Origin: Rhizobacter sp.
Lineage (GTDB): Bacteria; Pseudomonadota; Gammaproteobacteria; Burkholderiales; Burkholderiaceae_C
Direction: 5' to 3'
DNA: 62,065 bases
Assembly (NCBI GenBank): GCA_021153565.1
Contig: JAJKJU010000224.1
Coordinates: 1 to 62,065, forward strand
The notes beneath the pieces were generated by a model. It was given only the letters and a program-made list of their open reading frames with translations, had not been told where the DNA came from and ran no database searches. The translations under genes were made by a program, and so were the position numbers. Positions within the stretch are counted from its first letter, which is position 1. Each line of letters starts with the position of its first letter. This document shows positions 45,161 through 54,790 of the stretch, one piece after another.

Positions 45161-45720
45161 GCGCTCAGAAGCTTCTGAACCAGCAAAGGGGTCGTAGCGG
45201 CGCCGTACTTCTTCATGAGGCGAGCGCGATAGACGTCAACGGTGCGCGGACTGATTTCGAGGCGCTTGCCGACCTGTTTGCTCGTCAAGCCTTCGATCAA
45301 CAGCGCGGCGATCTCGCGTTCGCGTGGCGTCAGATCCGCCTTCACCTGCCGCCGCGCCGACAAGTCCTCGAAGCTCCAGATGCCCGCCGCGTGAGGCTGC
45401 TTCGGGTTGAGGGCGCGTCCTGACACATGGCACCAGAACAAGTCGCCGCGCTTTGACCCACCGCGCTTCATGACGCGCTCGTCAGCGTACCACCCTCGCG
45501 CGTTCAGGCTTGCCACGATGCGTGCACCGGTTCGTTCGAACTCGTCGTGCGTCGGGTATAGCACCTCGAACGACTGCCCGACCAACTGCGCGCGCGTGGC
45601 GCCGAACATGTCGAGCAATTGCTGGTTGCAGTCCACCATCAACCGGTTGCGGGAAATAACCAACCCGATCGGCGCGAGGTCGAAAGCGGTCCGGTAGTCC
45701 AGCGGCGCTAGGGAATTCAT
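45157..45720 (-). CDS. PAS-LuxR transcriptional regulator
   Basis: 187 residues. PAS domain about 10-120 (FDLAPIGLVISRNRLMVDCN, FWCHVSGRALN), then a LuxR/GerE HTH about 128-185 (LTPREREIAALLIEGLTSKQVG, SPRTVDVYRARLMKKYG). There is no phospho-receiver, so activity should follow a PAS-bound ligand. It is divergent from scoAB; an inverted repeat ACTACGTAA/TTACGTAGT lies between them and is a candidate operator. Its stop lies in the 8-bp tandem array next to repeat copy D. Confidence 0.9.
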   Translation of the reverse strand: MNSLAPLDYRTAFDLAPIGLVISRNRLMVDCNQQLLDMFGATRAQLVGQSFEVLYPTHDEFERTGARIVASLNARGWYADERVMKRGGSKRGDLFWCHVSGRALNPKQPHAAGIWSFEDLSARRQVKADLTPREREIAALLIEGLTSKQVGKRLEISPRTVDVYRARLMKKYGAATTPLLVQKLLSA

Positions 45721-45750
45721 GGGGCTTGTACCGAGGCGGTTTAGTCAATT

Positions 45751-45781
45751 CTACGTACGACTACGTAATGGGTTACGTAGT
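45751..45781. promoter_or_regulatory. Candidate operator: three TACGTA cores with a 9-bp inverted repeat
   Basis: ACTACGTAA (45760-45768) and its exact reverse complement (45773-45781) are separated by 4 bp; a further CTACGTA lies at 45751-45757. The site is in the 102-bp gap between the PAS-LuxR gene and scoA. LuxR/NarL-type proteins usually bind such short dyads as dimers. Confidence 0.55.
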
Positions 45782-45822
45782 ACGCTTCGCGCTGCGTTGC
45801 AAATTCCAATTGGAGACGGCGA

Positions 45823-46524
45823 ATGAACAAGGTGTATCCGAGCGCGGCCGTTGCGCTCAATGGCATCGTCAAGGACGGCCAGTTGATGGCAGTCGGCGGC
45901 TTCGGCCTCTGCGGCATCCCTGAGGCTCTGATCGCGGCACTGCGCGACTCGGGTGTCAAGGACCTCACGGTGATCTCGAACAATGCCGGCGTCGACGGCT
46001 TCGGTCTTGGCCAGTTGCTGGAGACGCGCCAGATCAAGAAGATGATCTCGAGCTATGTCGGTGAGAACAAGGAGTTCGAGCGCCAATACCTTGCCGGCGA
46101 ACTGGAACTCGAGTTCACGCCGCAAGGCACGCTGGCCGAGAAGCTGCGTGCAGGCGGCGCCGGCATCCCGGCCTTCTTTACCCGCACCGGCGTCGGCACC
46201 ATCGTTGCCGAGGGCAAGGAAACACGCGAGTTCGAGGGACACGTCTACGTGATGGAGCGAGCACTCAACCCCGAGGTGTCGCTGGTCAAGGCCTACAAAG
46301 CCGACAAAAGCGGCAACCTCGTGTTCCGACGCACGGCACGCAACTTCAATCCGGCGGCCGCCATGGCCGGCAGGCTCACGATCGTTGAGGTCGAACACCT
46401 CGTCGAAGTCGGCGACATCGATCCGGACGACGTGCACTTGGCGGGCATCTACGTTCACCGCATCGTCGTGAACGCAAATCCCGAGAAGCGCATCGAGAAG
46501 CGCACGACCCGGCCGGCGAACTAA
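45823..46524 (+). CDS. scoA: 3-oxoacid CoA-transferase subunit A
   Basis: 233 residues. The family motif [13 protein letters not shown] lies near residue 26; [16 protein letters not shown] and [22 protein letters not shown] follow. It binds CoA in the heterodimer that moves CoA from succinyl-CoA to acetoacetate. Followed 10 bp later by subunit B. Likely controlled by the divergent PAS-LuxR regulator. Confidence 0.95.
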   Translation: MNKVYPSAAVALNGIVKDGQLMAVGGFGLCGIPEALIAALRDSGVKDLTVISNNAGVDGFGLGQLLETRQIKKMISSYVGENKEFERQYLAGELELEFTPQGTLAEKLRAGGAGIPAFFTRTGVGTIVAEGKETREFEGHVYVMERALNPEVSLVKAYKADKSGNLVFRRTARNFNPAAAMAGRLTIVEVEHLVEVGDIDPDDVHLAGIYVHRIVVNANPEKRIEKRTTRPAN

Positions 46525-46534
46525 GGAGACCGAC

Positions 46535-47173
<639 letters not shown>

Positions 47174-47221
47174 ATTCGTAGCCTTGAGTGCAAGCCCCCG
47201 CATCGAAGTAACGCATTTCGG

Positions 47222-47262
47222 CTCCCTCTCCCCTGGCGGGGGGAGAGGGTTGGGGTGAGGGG
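47222..47262 (+). repeat. GC-rich hairpin element, forward copy
   Basis: CCCTCTCCCC and GGGGAGAGGG pair in a stem, followed by TTGGGGTGAGGGG. This belongs to a widespread proteobacterial intergenic hairpin motif. It lies 48 bp after scoB and may end its transcript, although there is no T-run. An inverted copy lies at 47406-47442. Confidence 0.8.
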
Positions 47263-47289
47263 TTCCCAAATAGTCAAACCCATCTCCAT

Positions 47290-47402
47290 GAAGGCAGCCC
47301 CACAGACTGCCTGCGCAGCCGGGCTTGCCACCATGTGCGGAAGCTGCTGGCGATGAAGAAGGTGGGTTGATGGAGGACAGGTTCATGTTTGAACAGAGGC
47401 CC
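47290..47402 (+). repeat. Intergenic direct repeat, unit 1 (~112 bp)
   Basis: Begins GAAGGCAGCCCCACAG and ends CAGAGGCC. It is about 90% identical by eye to unit 2 at 47452-47562, with the same internal GGGCTTGCCACCATGTGCGG and GAAGGTGGGTTGATGGAG. No frame is kept open in both units, so it is not coding. Confidence 0.88.
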
Positions 47403-47405
47403 AGG

Positions 47406-47442
47406 CCCCTCACCCCAGCCCTCTCCCCGAAGGGGAGAGGGA
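47406..47442 (-). repeat. GC-rich hairpin element, inverted copy
   Basis: Reverse complement of the 47222 element: CCCCTCACCCC, then CCCTCTCCCC and GGGGAGAGGG with a short CGAA-type loop. It lies between the two direct-repeat units. Confidence 0.8.
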
Positions 47443-47451
47443 GCAATACGG

Positions 47452-47562
47452 GAAGGCAGCCCCACAGGCTCTTGCGCAGCCGGGCTTGCCACCATGTGCG
47501 GAAGCGGCTGGCGAAGAAGAAGGTGGGTTGATGGAGAACAGGTTCACGTTTGATCAGAGGCC
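47452..47562 (+). repeat. Intergenic direct repeat, unit 2 (~111 bp)
   Basis: Second copy of the 47290 unit, with scattered substitutions and a 2-bp shorter length. The whole stretch 47174-47613 is non-coding and consists of hairpin, unit, inverted hairpin, unit. Confidence 0.88.
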
Positions 47563-47613
47563 GCGGGCACCTCGGCCGTTGGCGTCAAGGCCCATCCCCG
47601 GGTTGCACTCTGG

Positions 47614-48507
47614 CTATGAAATTCCCTTCTGCCGCGCGATTTCCTTTTGCTTCATCGCGAGATAGTCGTCTTGCTCCATCTCATGAAGTTGCCTGGGATA
47701 TCGCTCCGTGGCCGAATACCACTCGCGCAGACGATGTTCCTGTCTCTGCGCTTGTGGCAAATCCACCGCTGAGAGATAGGCGTCGATCGCCAGGTAGTAG
47801 CGCATCGTGTTGCGCTCGATCACGCCGCGCACGTTGTCCACGTACACCGGTTGCCCGTCGGACTTCTTGCCCACAATGCTGAAGCCAACCTTGCTGCTGC
47901 CCACCGTGGCGAGGTAGCCCTGCATGGCCACTCGCGCTGCGAAACCGTAGGCGTAGGCGTACGACATGTGCAGGAACGAGCGTCGCGCATCGAGCGGCGC
48001 GGCTTCGACGACGATTCGATAGTTGCTCGTGCCCAGCGGTCCTTCCTTTGAGCTCATCAACACCTTGAAGTAATCGGGCTTCGACGAGGCGAACTCGTAG
48101 GCGAAGTTCAAGTGATACGCATCTTCCAGAGATTGGTCGTGCTTCTTGCCAAGGGCCACGGCCAGCGTGTTGGAGGGCGGCCCGCCCGACGCGCGGCACT
48201 GCTTGACATTGAGATGAAGGATGAGGACGTCGCACCACACATCGGCACCCTTCAATGCCGCATCGACGGTGGCGAAGGGATGGTCCACCACGGCGTAGAC
48301 GTCACCCATCAGGTCGCCGGACGTTTGCGTCGATTCGAGATAGAGCGGACGCTGGAAGGCATTGTTGGCAAGACGCTCGGCGATGGCTGCTTGCCTGGCG
48401 CGCAGGGCGTCGGCGGCAGGCGACGCCCTCGCCGCGGCCGCCATCGACAGGCCAAGGAGCACGGCGGCGCACAAGCGCAGCAGAGTGAGCGCGGTTCGAT
48501 GAGTCAT
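47614..48507 (-). CDS. Exported hypothetical protein
   Basis: 297 residues from the ATG at 48507, which begins a clear Sec signal peptide (MTHRTALTLLRLCAAVLLG, cleavage after ARA); the longer open frame would precede it with a non-homologous stretch. The mature protein has ADALRARQAAIAERLANNAF, YLESTQTSGDLMGDVYA, WCDVLILHLNVKQC and a C-terminal Tyr-rich part (MRYYLAIDAYL, REWYSATERYP). Two Cys about 20 apart could be a disulfide. No known domain. It follows the PLD gene by 74 bp on the same strand. Confidence 0.75.
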   Translation of the reverse strand: MTHRTALTLLRLCAAVLLGLSMAAAARASPAADALRARQAAIAERLANNAFQRPLYLESTQTSGDLMGDVYAVVDHPFATVDAALKGADVWCDVLILHLNVKQCRASGGPPSNTLAVALGKKHDQSLEDAYHLNFAYEFASSKPDYFKVLMSSKEGPLGTSNYRIVVEAAPLDARRSFLHMSYAYAYGFAARVAMQGYLATVGSSKVGFSIVGKKSDGQPVYVDNVRGVIERNTMRYYLAIDAYLSAVDLPQAQRQEHRLREWYSATERYPRQLHEMEQDDYLAMKQKEIARQKGIS

Positions 48508-48581
48508 CACGATGCGATCCGATTCGGGGCCACCGGTTCCTTGCGAACGAGAAAAGTGTGACGAAAGAAGCGCGACGAGAC

Positions 48582-49967
48582 TCATAGCCAATACTCCCAC
48601 AACCTTGCGAGCCTTTCCTTCAGCCTCAATCCGAAGGACCGCCGTTCCCAGGCTTCGAGCGGTACCGGATCCGATGCGGCCAGGTCGCCTTCGAACACCT
48701 TCTTCATCTGCGCTGCAAAATCGGCGCTCAGCACCACTGCGTTCAACTCCTGGTTGTGCAGAAAGCTGCGCCAGTCGAGGTTTGTTGATCCGATGGTGGA
48801 CCACACGCCGTCAATCACGACAGTCTTGGAATGCAGCAGGGCATCGCGCCGTTCGTAGATCTTGATGCCAGCTCGAAGCAGCTCATCGTAGTAGCTGCGC
48901 CCCGCGTGAAAGATCAGGCCAGAGTCGGTCTTGCTTGGCAAGATCAGCTTCACGTCCACGCCACGCCTGACTGCATTGGCAAGTGCCGCCCGCAACTGCG
49001 GGTCAGGGGCGAAATAAGCATTGGTGAGAAGAATCTCCGTCACCGCATTGCCGATGGCGGAGATGAGCGTCGCGTAGATCGCGCTGAAGGGCTCATCGGG
49101 CGAGCCGGCGATGGCGCGCACGATTTCCTTGCCGCGTGGAATCGGGTCAGGAAAGTAGTTGCGCTGCGGCAGCGCGCCGCCTTTTTGCCTGTTCCAGGTG
49201 TCGAGAAACACCTTCTGGTATTGGCCCACTACCGGGCCCTCGATCTGCACGTGTGTGTCGCGCCATGGCAGCATCGCGCCCGGCCTGCGCGGGCCGGACT
49301 TGATCGACCCGCCCGAGTACACACCGCTGATGTTGATGCCGCCGAGGAAGGCCATGCGGCCGTCGATCACGAGCAGCTTGCGGTGGTCGCGCTGATTCAC
49401 ATTCCAGCCCGCCTTGGCCGTGAGCGGGTTCACTGGATTGAACTGCACAACGTGCACGCCGGCGTCCGTCAGCGTCTTGAAGAACTCTGCGGGCGTGCTC
49501 AGGCAGCCGACCGCGTCGTAGATGATGCTCACCGGCACCCCTTGCCTTTGCTTGTCGATGAATGCCCGCGAAAACTGCCGACCCACCTCGTCGTCCTCGA
49601 GAATGTAGGTCTCCATGTGAATGTGGCTCTTCGCGTCCTTGATGGCTGCGAGCATCGCCTTGTAGGTGGCGGGACCGTCTTGAAGCAGCGTGACCTTGTT
49701 GCCCGATATGAGTGGGCTGTCCACCAGTGCCTGTTCGAGCGCAAGGTGGCGGTCGAGAATGTTGGTGTCCGGCGAGCGCCGCTTCAGCTCGTCAATGATG
49801 GCCGTGCTGCGCGCCTGCGACAGCGGGCCGTGAGTGCCTTCTACCTGCACTTGCCGGCGAGAAGGCGGCGCCATGTCCGGGTGAATAGCCGGAAGGGATC
49901 GGCATCCGGCGAAGGTGATGGCGCACAGTATGAGCAGGAAGCAGCGAAGGGCAGGGCTAAGTCGCAC
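48582..49967 (-). CDS. Phospholipase D-like / cardiolipin synthase-like lipoprotein
   Basis: 461 residues from the GTG at 49967 (GAGGA upstream), which gives a lipoprotein signal with lipobox ITFAGC; earlier in-frame starts add an unrelated leader. Two PLD motifs are present, HRKLLVIDG with His195 and HSKTVVIDG with His379, each followed by a G-x-N/G-S-T-N type strand. The family condenses phosphatidyl groups to cardiolipin or hydrolyses phosphodiesters. A lipid anchor suggests a periplasmic-facing enzyme. It probably forms an operon with the exported hypothetical downstream. Confidence 0.88.
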   Translation of the reverse strand: MRLSPALRCFLLILCAITFAGCRSLPAIHPDMAPPSRRQVQVEGTHGPLSQARSTAIIDELKRRSPDTNILDRHLALEQALVDSPLISGNKVTLLQDGPATYKAMLAAIKDAKSHIHMETYILEDDEVGRQFSRAFIDKQRQGVPVSIIYDAVGCLSTPAEFFKTLTDAGVHVVQFNPVNPLTAKAGWNVNQRDHRKLLVIDGRMAFLGGINISGVYSGGSIKSGPRRPGAMLPWRDTHVQIEGPVVGQYQKVFLDTWNRQKGGALPQRNYFPDPIPRGKEIVRAIAGSPDEPFSAIYATLISAIGNAVTEILLTNAYFAPDPQLRAALANAVRRGVDVKLILPSKTDSGLIFHAGRSYYDELLRAGIKIYERRDALLHSKTVVIDGVWSTIGSTNLDWRSFLHNQELNAVVLSADFAAQMKKVFEGDLAASDPVPLEAWERRSFGLRLKERLARLWEYWL

Positions 49968-50125
49968 TTCCTCGACGGGCAAGCACCGTGCCCATAGAAT
50001 TTGGCCCGAAACAATTTCCCGTTTTGGGGGGCGCGCTGCGGCGTTGCTCCTCACTTGTGTGGCTCGCCACTGCGCTCGGAGCGCCTTGCATCGCAGCCCG
50101 CCCAGCGCCCCCAAAAGGGGAACCT

Positions 50126-50141
50126 ATTCCGGGCCAAATCC
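50126..50141. repeat. Short dispersed repeat ATTCCGGGCCAAATCC (second copy at 39293)
   Basis: The same 16 bp occurs at 39293-39308, and in both places a CCCCGGATTGC/TCCCGGATTGC segment follows within ~70 bp. Both are intergenic (next to ETF-QO and pyrD ends). The 50000-50196 gap holds nothing else recognisable. Confidence 0.55.
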
Positions 50142-50196
50142 ATAGCGCGGATGCAATCTGGGACAGGCCTTCGGGCCGGTGCTCACCCCGGATTGC

Positions 50197-51240
50197 CTAC
50201 GAATGCGCTCTTGCGATCGCCTTTGCCGCTTCAGTCACCAAGGGTGGGCCGCCATAGATGAACCCGGTGTAGATCTGAACGAGATCGGCCCCCGCTGCGA
50301 TCTTCGCCGCGGCATCAGCACCGGTCATCACTCCGCCCACGCCGATGATTGGCGTGCCCTTGGGCAACCTCGCTCGCAACTGCCGGATCACCCGGTTCGA
50401 TGCCTCGAACACCGGCGCGCCGCTCAGGCCGCCCGCTTCTGCGCCATGCTCCAGATGCTTGACGTCATCGCGCGCAATCGTCGTGTTGGTCGCCACGATG
50501 CCCGTGATGCCGCTCTTGGCGAATGTCGCCGCGATCACGTCCACCTGTGCTTCGTCGAGGTCCGGTGCGATCTTCACGAAGATGGGCACCCGACGCCCAT
50601 GCTGTTTTGCCAGTTGCTCGTCGCGTTCGCTCACCGCCGACAACAGGGCATCGAGCGCGTCGTCCGACTGCAGCGCGCGCAGGTTCTTGGTATTGGGAGA
50701 CGAGATGTTCACCGTCACGTAGTCGGCATGCGGATACACGCCGTCGAGGCAGGTGAGGTAGTCCTGCACCGCGTTCTCGATCGGTGTCGTGGCGTTCTTG
50801 CCGATGTTCAAGCCGAGGATGCCGCCACCTTCGCGAAACTTCGCCCGCTTCACGTTCGCGATGAAGGCCGCAAGTCCGTCGTTGTTGAAACCAAGGCGAT
50901 TGATGAGTGCATTCGCCTCAGGCAGTCGGAACATGCGCGGCTTCGGATTGCCAGGCTGCCCCTTGGGTGTCACTGTGCCGACTTCGATAAAGCCGAAGCC
51001 CATGGCACCCAGGCCGTCGATGCATCGGCCGTTCTTGTCCAGCCCTGCCGCAAGGCCCAGCCGATTCGGAAATCGTAAACCCGCCACCGTTGCCGGATCA
51101 TTCACTCGCGTTTGCGCCACGGTGCAGATCAGCGGCGTGCGCTGGATGCGCGCCAGGGCGCCGAGCGTCAGTTCATGGGCAGCTTCAGGGTCGAGTCCGA
51201 AGAGAAACGGGCGGGCGAGGGCGTAGGGGACGAGGGCCAT
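50197..51240 (-). CDS. pyrD: Dihydroorotate dehydrogenase (quinone), class 2
   Basis: 347 residues from the ATG at 51240 ([26 protein letters not shown] is the class-2 N-terminal helix that docks to the membrane). FMN/orotate motifs: [46 protein letters not shown] with the catalytic-Ser loop, and [11 protein letters not shown]. It oxidises dihydroorotate to orotate with ubiquinone in pyrimidine synthesis. Divergent from rpiA with a 69-bp gap. Confidence 0.96.
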   Translation of the reverse strand: MALVPYALARPFLFGLDPEAAHELTLGALARIQRTPLICTVAQTRVNDPATVAGLRFPNRLGLAAGLDKNGRCIDGLGAMGFGFIEVGTVTPKGQPGNPKPRMFRLPEANALINRLGFNNDGLAAFIANVKRAKFREGGGILGLNIGKNATTPIENAVQDYLTCLDGVYPHADYVTVNISSPNTKNLRALQSDDALDALLSAVSERDEQLAKQHGRRVPIFVKIAPDLDEAQVDVIAATFAKSGITGIVATNTTIARDDVKHLEHGAEAGGLSGAPVFEASNRVIRQLRARLPKGTPIIGVGGVMTGADAAAKIAAGADLVQIYTGFIYGGPPLVTEAAKAIARAHS

Positions 51241-51309
51241 GGAGCGGGTCTGGGGATAATCACCGGATTGTCTCAAACGCCCGCGGCGGCAACTGAAAGA
51301 GAACCCGAC

Positions 51310-51969
51310 ATGACCCAGGACGAGTTGAAAGTGTTGGTCGGCCAGGCGGCCCTGGCCTACGTGGTGCCAGGCAGCATCGTAGGCGTGGGAACGGGGTCGA
51401 CGGTGAATTGCTTCATCGACGCGCTCGCCACCATGAAGGGCCGGATTGCCGGGGCGGTGTCGAGCAGCGAGCGAAGCACCGAACGGCTGCGGGCGCACGG
51501 CATCCAGGTGTTGGACAGCAATACGGTCGAGGGAATTCCCGTCTACATCGACGGTGCTGATGAGATCGACCACGCGGGCAACATGATCAAGGGCGGCGGT
51601 GCTGCGCTAACGCGCGAGAAGATCGTTGCCGATATCGCCGAGCGCTTCATCTGTATCGCCGACGAATCCAAGCTGGTGCAATCACTGGGTAGTTTCCCGC
51701 TACCGGTGGAAGTGATTCCGATGGCTTCCGCGCAGATCGTGCGCAAACTGCGGACGCTCGGCGGCGAGCCGAGAATTCGAGCTGGCGTGGTCACCGACAA
51801 CGGTGGACACATCATCGACGTGCGCGGCCTGTCCATCGTCGATCCGGCGGCGATGGAACGCGAGGTCAATCAATGGCCGGGCGTCGTGAGCGTGGGCATC
51901 TTCGCGCGCAACCGCGCGAGCGTTTGCCTGCTCGGAACGTCACAGGGTGTGAAGACGTTGAGCTTCTGA
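51310..51969 (+). CDS. rpiA: Ribose-5-phosphate isomerase A
   Basis: 219 residues from the ATG at 51310; the frame is open upstream but that part overlaps pyrD on the other strand. [15 protein letters not shown] is the phosphate-binding start, [30 protein letters not shown] carries catalytic Asp/Glu/Lys residues (shown here only as markers of the family). It interconverts ribose-5-P and ribulose-5-P, linking the pentose phosphate pathway to nucleotide synthesis beside pyrD. Confidence 0.96.
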   Translation: MTQDELKVLVGQAALAYVVPGSIVGVGTGSTVNCFIDALATMKGRIAGAVSSSERSTERLRAHGIQVLDSNTVEGIPVYIDGADEIDHAGNMIKGGGAALTREKIVADIAERFICIADESKLVQSLGSFPLPVEVIPMASAQIVRKLRTLGGEPRIRAGVVTDNGGHIIDVRGLSIVDPAAMEREVNQWPGVVSVGIFARNRASVCLLGTSQGVKTLSF

Positions 51970-52066
51970 CCGCATCAAGGGATTCTCATCACTGCGCTGT
52001 AACCCGCGTCGCGGGGCGCGAAAACAGCGTAACCTCGGGGTGTCGGCAATTGATGAAGGACGGCCC

Positions 52067-52258
52067 ATGGCCAAGCCAAACTACTCGTTCGAAAAGCGTC
52101 AGCGCGAGCTGGCAAAGAAGAAGAAGAAAGTGGAGAAACTGCAAGAAAAGGCAGCTCGCAAGACCTCGGGCGGAGGAGTCGACCAGGGCGAAGAGGCCAC
52201 GCAGGATGGTTCTCCCGCGGATGGCACGAAAGCGACAGACACCCAGCCCAATCCTTGA
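52067..52258 (+). CDS. Small Lys-rich conserved hypothetical protein
   Basis: 63 residues from the ATG at 52067 (an in-frame ATG at 52040 is less likely). MAKPNYSFEKRQRELAKKKKK is a common start of small basic proteins in beta/gammaproteobacteria. The C-terminal half is Gly/Asp/Thr-rich and probably disordered. Function unknown. Confidence 0.75.
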   Translation: MAKPNYSFEKRQRELAKKKKKVEKLQEKAARKTSGGGVDQGEEATQDGSPADGTKATDTQPNP

Positions 52259-53515
52259 GGGCGTCATGCCGCGCGAGGCCCAGCGGCATGACACCCGCCC
52301 AGACCCGCAGACCGCCGCGACGGCGGAACCCGGGGCCCGCATCCTTGGATGAGTTTGCCGGTTCGCCCGCCAGCTCCACATTGGGCCGTTCTCCATTCGG
52401 ATAAGACGCGCCCGCCCTGAAAGCCGGCTTTCGCGCCACCACCCGTTAGACCGCGGTTCCGGGCATCGGTGCGGCCGCGGCGAACGCCCGCGCCGTCAAG
52501 CCCGCTGGGTGCAGGAGATGCACCACGCCATCGCCGGAAAGACCTTGGAGGCGCTGCAGAAAGTACCCAGTGTGTCGGTGCCGGCGATGGTGGTGCAAAG
52601 GGGGCCAAGTAGCTCGATTGGACGCGTGTCCCGGCCAGGCAAGGTGCGCCCGCCAGCGCATCCAGCCCGCGCTCAAGTCGATCCACGCCTGTACTCGACC
52701 TTGCCATGCGACTATCGACTGATATGGCAGCAAAGGCCCCCAATGCGGTCGTTGGCAAACTGGAGAGGGTAAAAAGGGGCGCGATCTGCCAGGGCAAGCT
52801 GCGCCAAAGGCGCGGTGCAGATATTCCGGTGGCACCAGAGAAGATGGCCTACGACCCGGCGGACGCCAACAGCCTCGAACACCAGTTGTCCAACAAGGGC
52901 TACCGCGCCGACCGTCAGGCAGCCGACGCACGGCTGGCGCAGCGCGAGCGTGGCACCGCAACCGACAGCAGTTTGGATACCAGCCCGCACACCAACACCC
53001 ATTCATCGAACCCGGCGTAAGCATTTCCGATCCAGCCCTTCCTGCAGGCCATGACCGATCTCACCAAACTTCTTTCCGAAGTCCAGCGACCCGACGTACC
53101 TTGCTCGCCGCGCGACACGCAAGCTTTGCAACTACCGCAGGTGCCCGCGTTCGCACGGAACGGCTGACGACAGTTCGCGCATTTGCTGCGCTTGGCCAGG
53201 TCCATCGGTGCCACCCCCAGCAAACCGATGTTCGCCTGTCGGGCCCCCTCAACAAAACGACTCGACAAGACGCCGCCGAAGCCGCAACCAGACGAAGTCG
53301 TTAGACCAACGAGAAGTAAACAAAACGACCAACAAAACGTCGAATACGACGATGTTTACACCGCTGGATTGGCCGACTTCTAGAACGGCAATGATCGACC
53401 GCCAGCACAGATTTTTGCGTCACGAGACACCTGAATACGGGGTTCAATAATGGTTGTATTCGTGCAAAATCGCCGGCCCCTTTGAACCAGCTGGCCGTGC
53501 CCCCGCACACACGTC
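52259..53515. other. Long stretch without a recognisable gene
   Basis: 1257 bp. Frames of up to ~190 codons exist on both strands (for example minus 52446-53024, plus 52706-53020, and minus 52915-53268 with a C-x2-C...C-x2-C pattern), but none shows a ribosome site, domain or convincing codon use. The part next to 53516 is AT-richer and should contain the sigma-gene promoter. Possibly decayed accessory DNA. Confidence 0.5.
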
Positions 53516-54085
53516 ATGACGAAACCTGTTGACAACGCTCTTGCGCGGAGCCTGTTGAGCCGCTGCGCAGAGCAGGACGAACGTGCGCTGGTCGATCTGC
53601 ACCGCATCCTGGCCCCCCGCATCTACGCCTTCTCCTTCCACAGGTTCCCTGACGAAGAAGCGGCGCAAACCATCGTGATAGACACAATGTATGAGGTATG
53701 GAAAAGTGCGGCCAAGTTTCGAGGTGACTCCTTGGTGAGCACCTGGGTTCTCGGAATCGCCCGGTACAAGCTGATGACGCTCTGGCGGCATGTCGGGCCT
53801 GACCACGACGACATCGTCGACTACGAAGACGTCCTGCCCGACGACACCGAGGATGGACCCGCCGCACTCATGCGCTGGCAGGAAGAACAGATCGTGCACC
53901 GGTGCATGAACGACCTCAGCCCGGACCACCGCGAATGTCTCCAGCTCGTCTATTTCGAAGGCTTGGGAGTGGCCGACGTCGCCAAGATCCAGAACGCGCA
54001 AGAAGGCACCATCAAAACCCGGCTGTTCCATGCACGCAAGAAATTGCGCATCTGCGTTGAAGAGAACGCCGGGGGAAGAACATGA
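53516..54085 (+). CDS. ECF-family RNA polymerase sigma factor
   Basis: 189 residues. Region 2 about 15-85 (LVDLHRILAPRIYAFSFHRFP, the DxxQ-like TIVIDTMYEVWKSAAKFRG and WVLGIARYKLM) and region 4 about 125-180 (LSPDHRECLQLVYFEGLGVADVAK, GTIKTRLFHARKKL). It directs transcription of an envelope-response regulon, probably including its own operon. The stop overlaps the anti-sigma start (ATGA). Adjacent genes encode secreted caspase-like proteins. Confidence 0.95.
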   Translation: MTKPVDNALARSLLSRCAEQDERALVDLHRILAPRIYAFSFHRFPDEEAAQTIVIDTMYEVWKSAAKFRGDSLVSTWVLGIARYKLMTLWRHVGPDHDDIVDYEDVLPDDTEDGPAALMRWQEEQIVHRCMNDLSPDHRECLQLVYFEGLGVADVAKIQNAQEGTIKTRLFHARKKLRICVEENAGGRT

Positions 54086-54756
54086 ACAACGACAGGAAAG
54101 ACGACTCGGCTCTTTTGGACGACGAGGAGCGACTCTTCGACGAGCGGCTCCCCTGGTATGTCAACGGCACTCTCGACGACAAGGCACGCGAGTGGATGGA
54201 ATCGAAGCTGGTCGCATCGCCCGCTTGCGCTCGGCGGCTGGCTCGTGAGCAGGCATTGAGCAAATCGGTGCCGAACATGCTGGCGCCAGCCTCTCAAGAG
54301 ATCGGGCTCGATCGTCTGCTGGCCCGTGTGCGTGAATACAGCCGCCCGGCCACCGCACCGAAAATTGGTTGGCGCAATGTGATCGCTGCGCTCCAGCAGT
54401 GGCTGGCACAGCCGCGCCTAGCTACCGCCATGGCCCTGGTGGTGTTCGTGCAAGCAGGCCTCATCGGATGGCTTGCGGCACTCTCGACCGACACAGGGGG
54501 CCCGAGCGAGGTGCGCTCCGTGGGCGTTACCGAGGTCCGCACGCTACGCGTGAGGTTCGTTCCATCCGCATCCGAAGCCCAGGTCCGCATGGCATTGCTG
54601 AACACGGGAGCGCACATCGTCGGGGGGCCCACGCAACTCGGCGAATACTGGCTGGCATCGGGAATGGTGTCGCTCGAGGAGATCAAGGCCTCGCTGCTCA
54701 GGTCGGGATTGGTGGCATCAACGGAGTTCGACACCTTCGGTCCCAGAGGGCAATAG
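54082..54756 (+). CDS. Membrane anti-sigma factor with propeptide-like periplasmic domain
   Basis: 224 residues. The cytoplasmic part (1-110) has LPWYVNGTLDDKAREWMESKL and SPACARRL, typical of anti-sigma N-termini but lacking the full zinc H-x3-C-x2-C. One membrane helix about 113-134. The periplasmic domain (150-218) reads TLRVRFVPSASEAQVRMALL, NTGAHIVGGPTQLGEYWLAS, a beta-alpha-beta pattern like protease-propeptide/inhibitor domains (L-R-V-x-F ... G-A-x-I-V-x-G-P-x-x-x-G-x-Y). It should hold the ECF sigma at the membrane until released. Coupled to it by ATGA and followed 34 bp later by the caspase gene. Confidence 0.85.
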   Translation: MNNDRKDDSALLDDEERLFDERLPWYVNGTLDDKAREWMESKLVASPACARRLAREQALSKSVPNMLAPASQEIGLDRLLARVREYSRPATAPKIGWRNVIAALQQWLAQPRLATAMALVVFVQAGLIGWLAALSTDTGGPSEVRSVGVTEVRTLRVRFVPSASEAQVRMALLNTGAHIVGGPTQLGEYWLASGMVSLEEIKASLLRSGLVASTEFDTFGPRGQ

Positions 54757-54790
54757 ACGGGCTGGAAGCGGGCACCAAAGGGACGAACGT

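Noticed and set aside
52915-53268. Minus-strand frame with C-x2-C ... C-x2-C
   Set aside because: Could be a small zinc-finger protein, but there is no ribosome site and the flanks look random; left as unsupported.
53460-53516. ECF-type promoter (GAACC ... CGTC) right before the sigma gene
   Set aside because: Spacing is 23 bp instead of about 16, and CGTC would touch the start codon.
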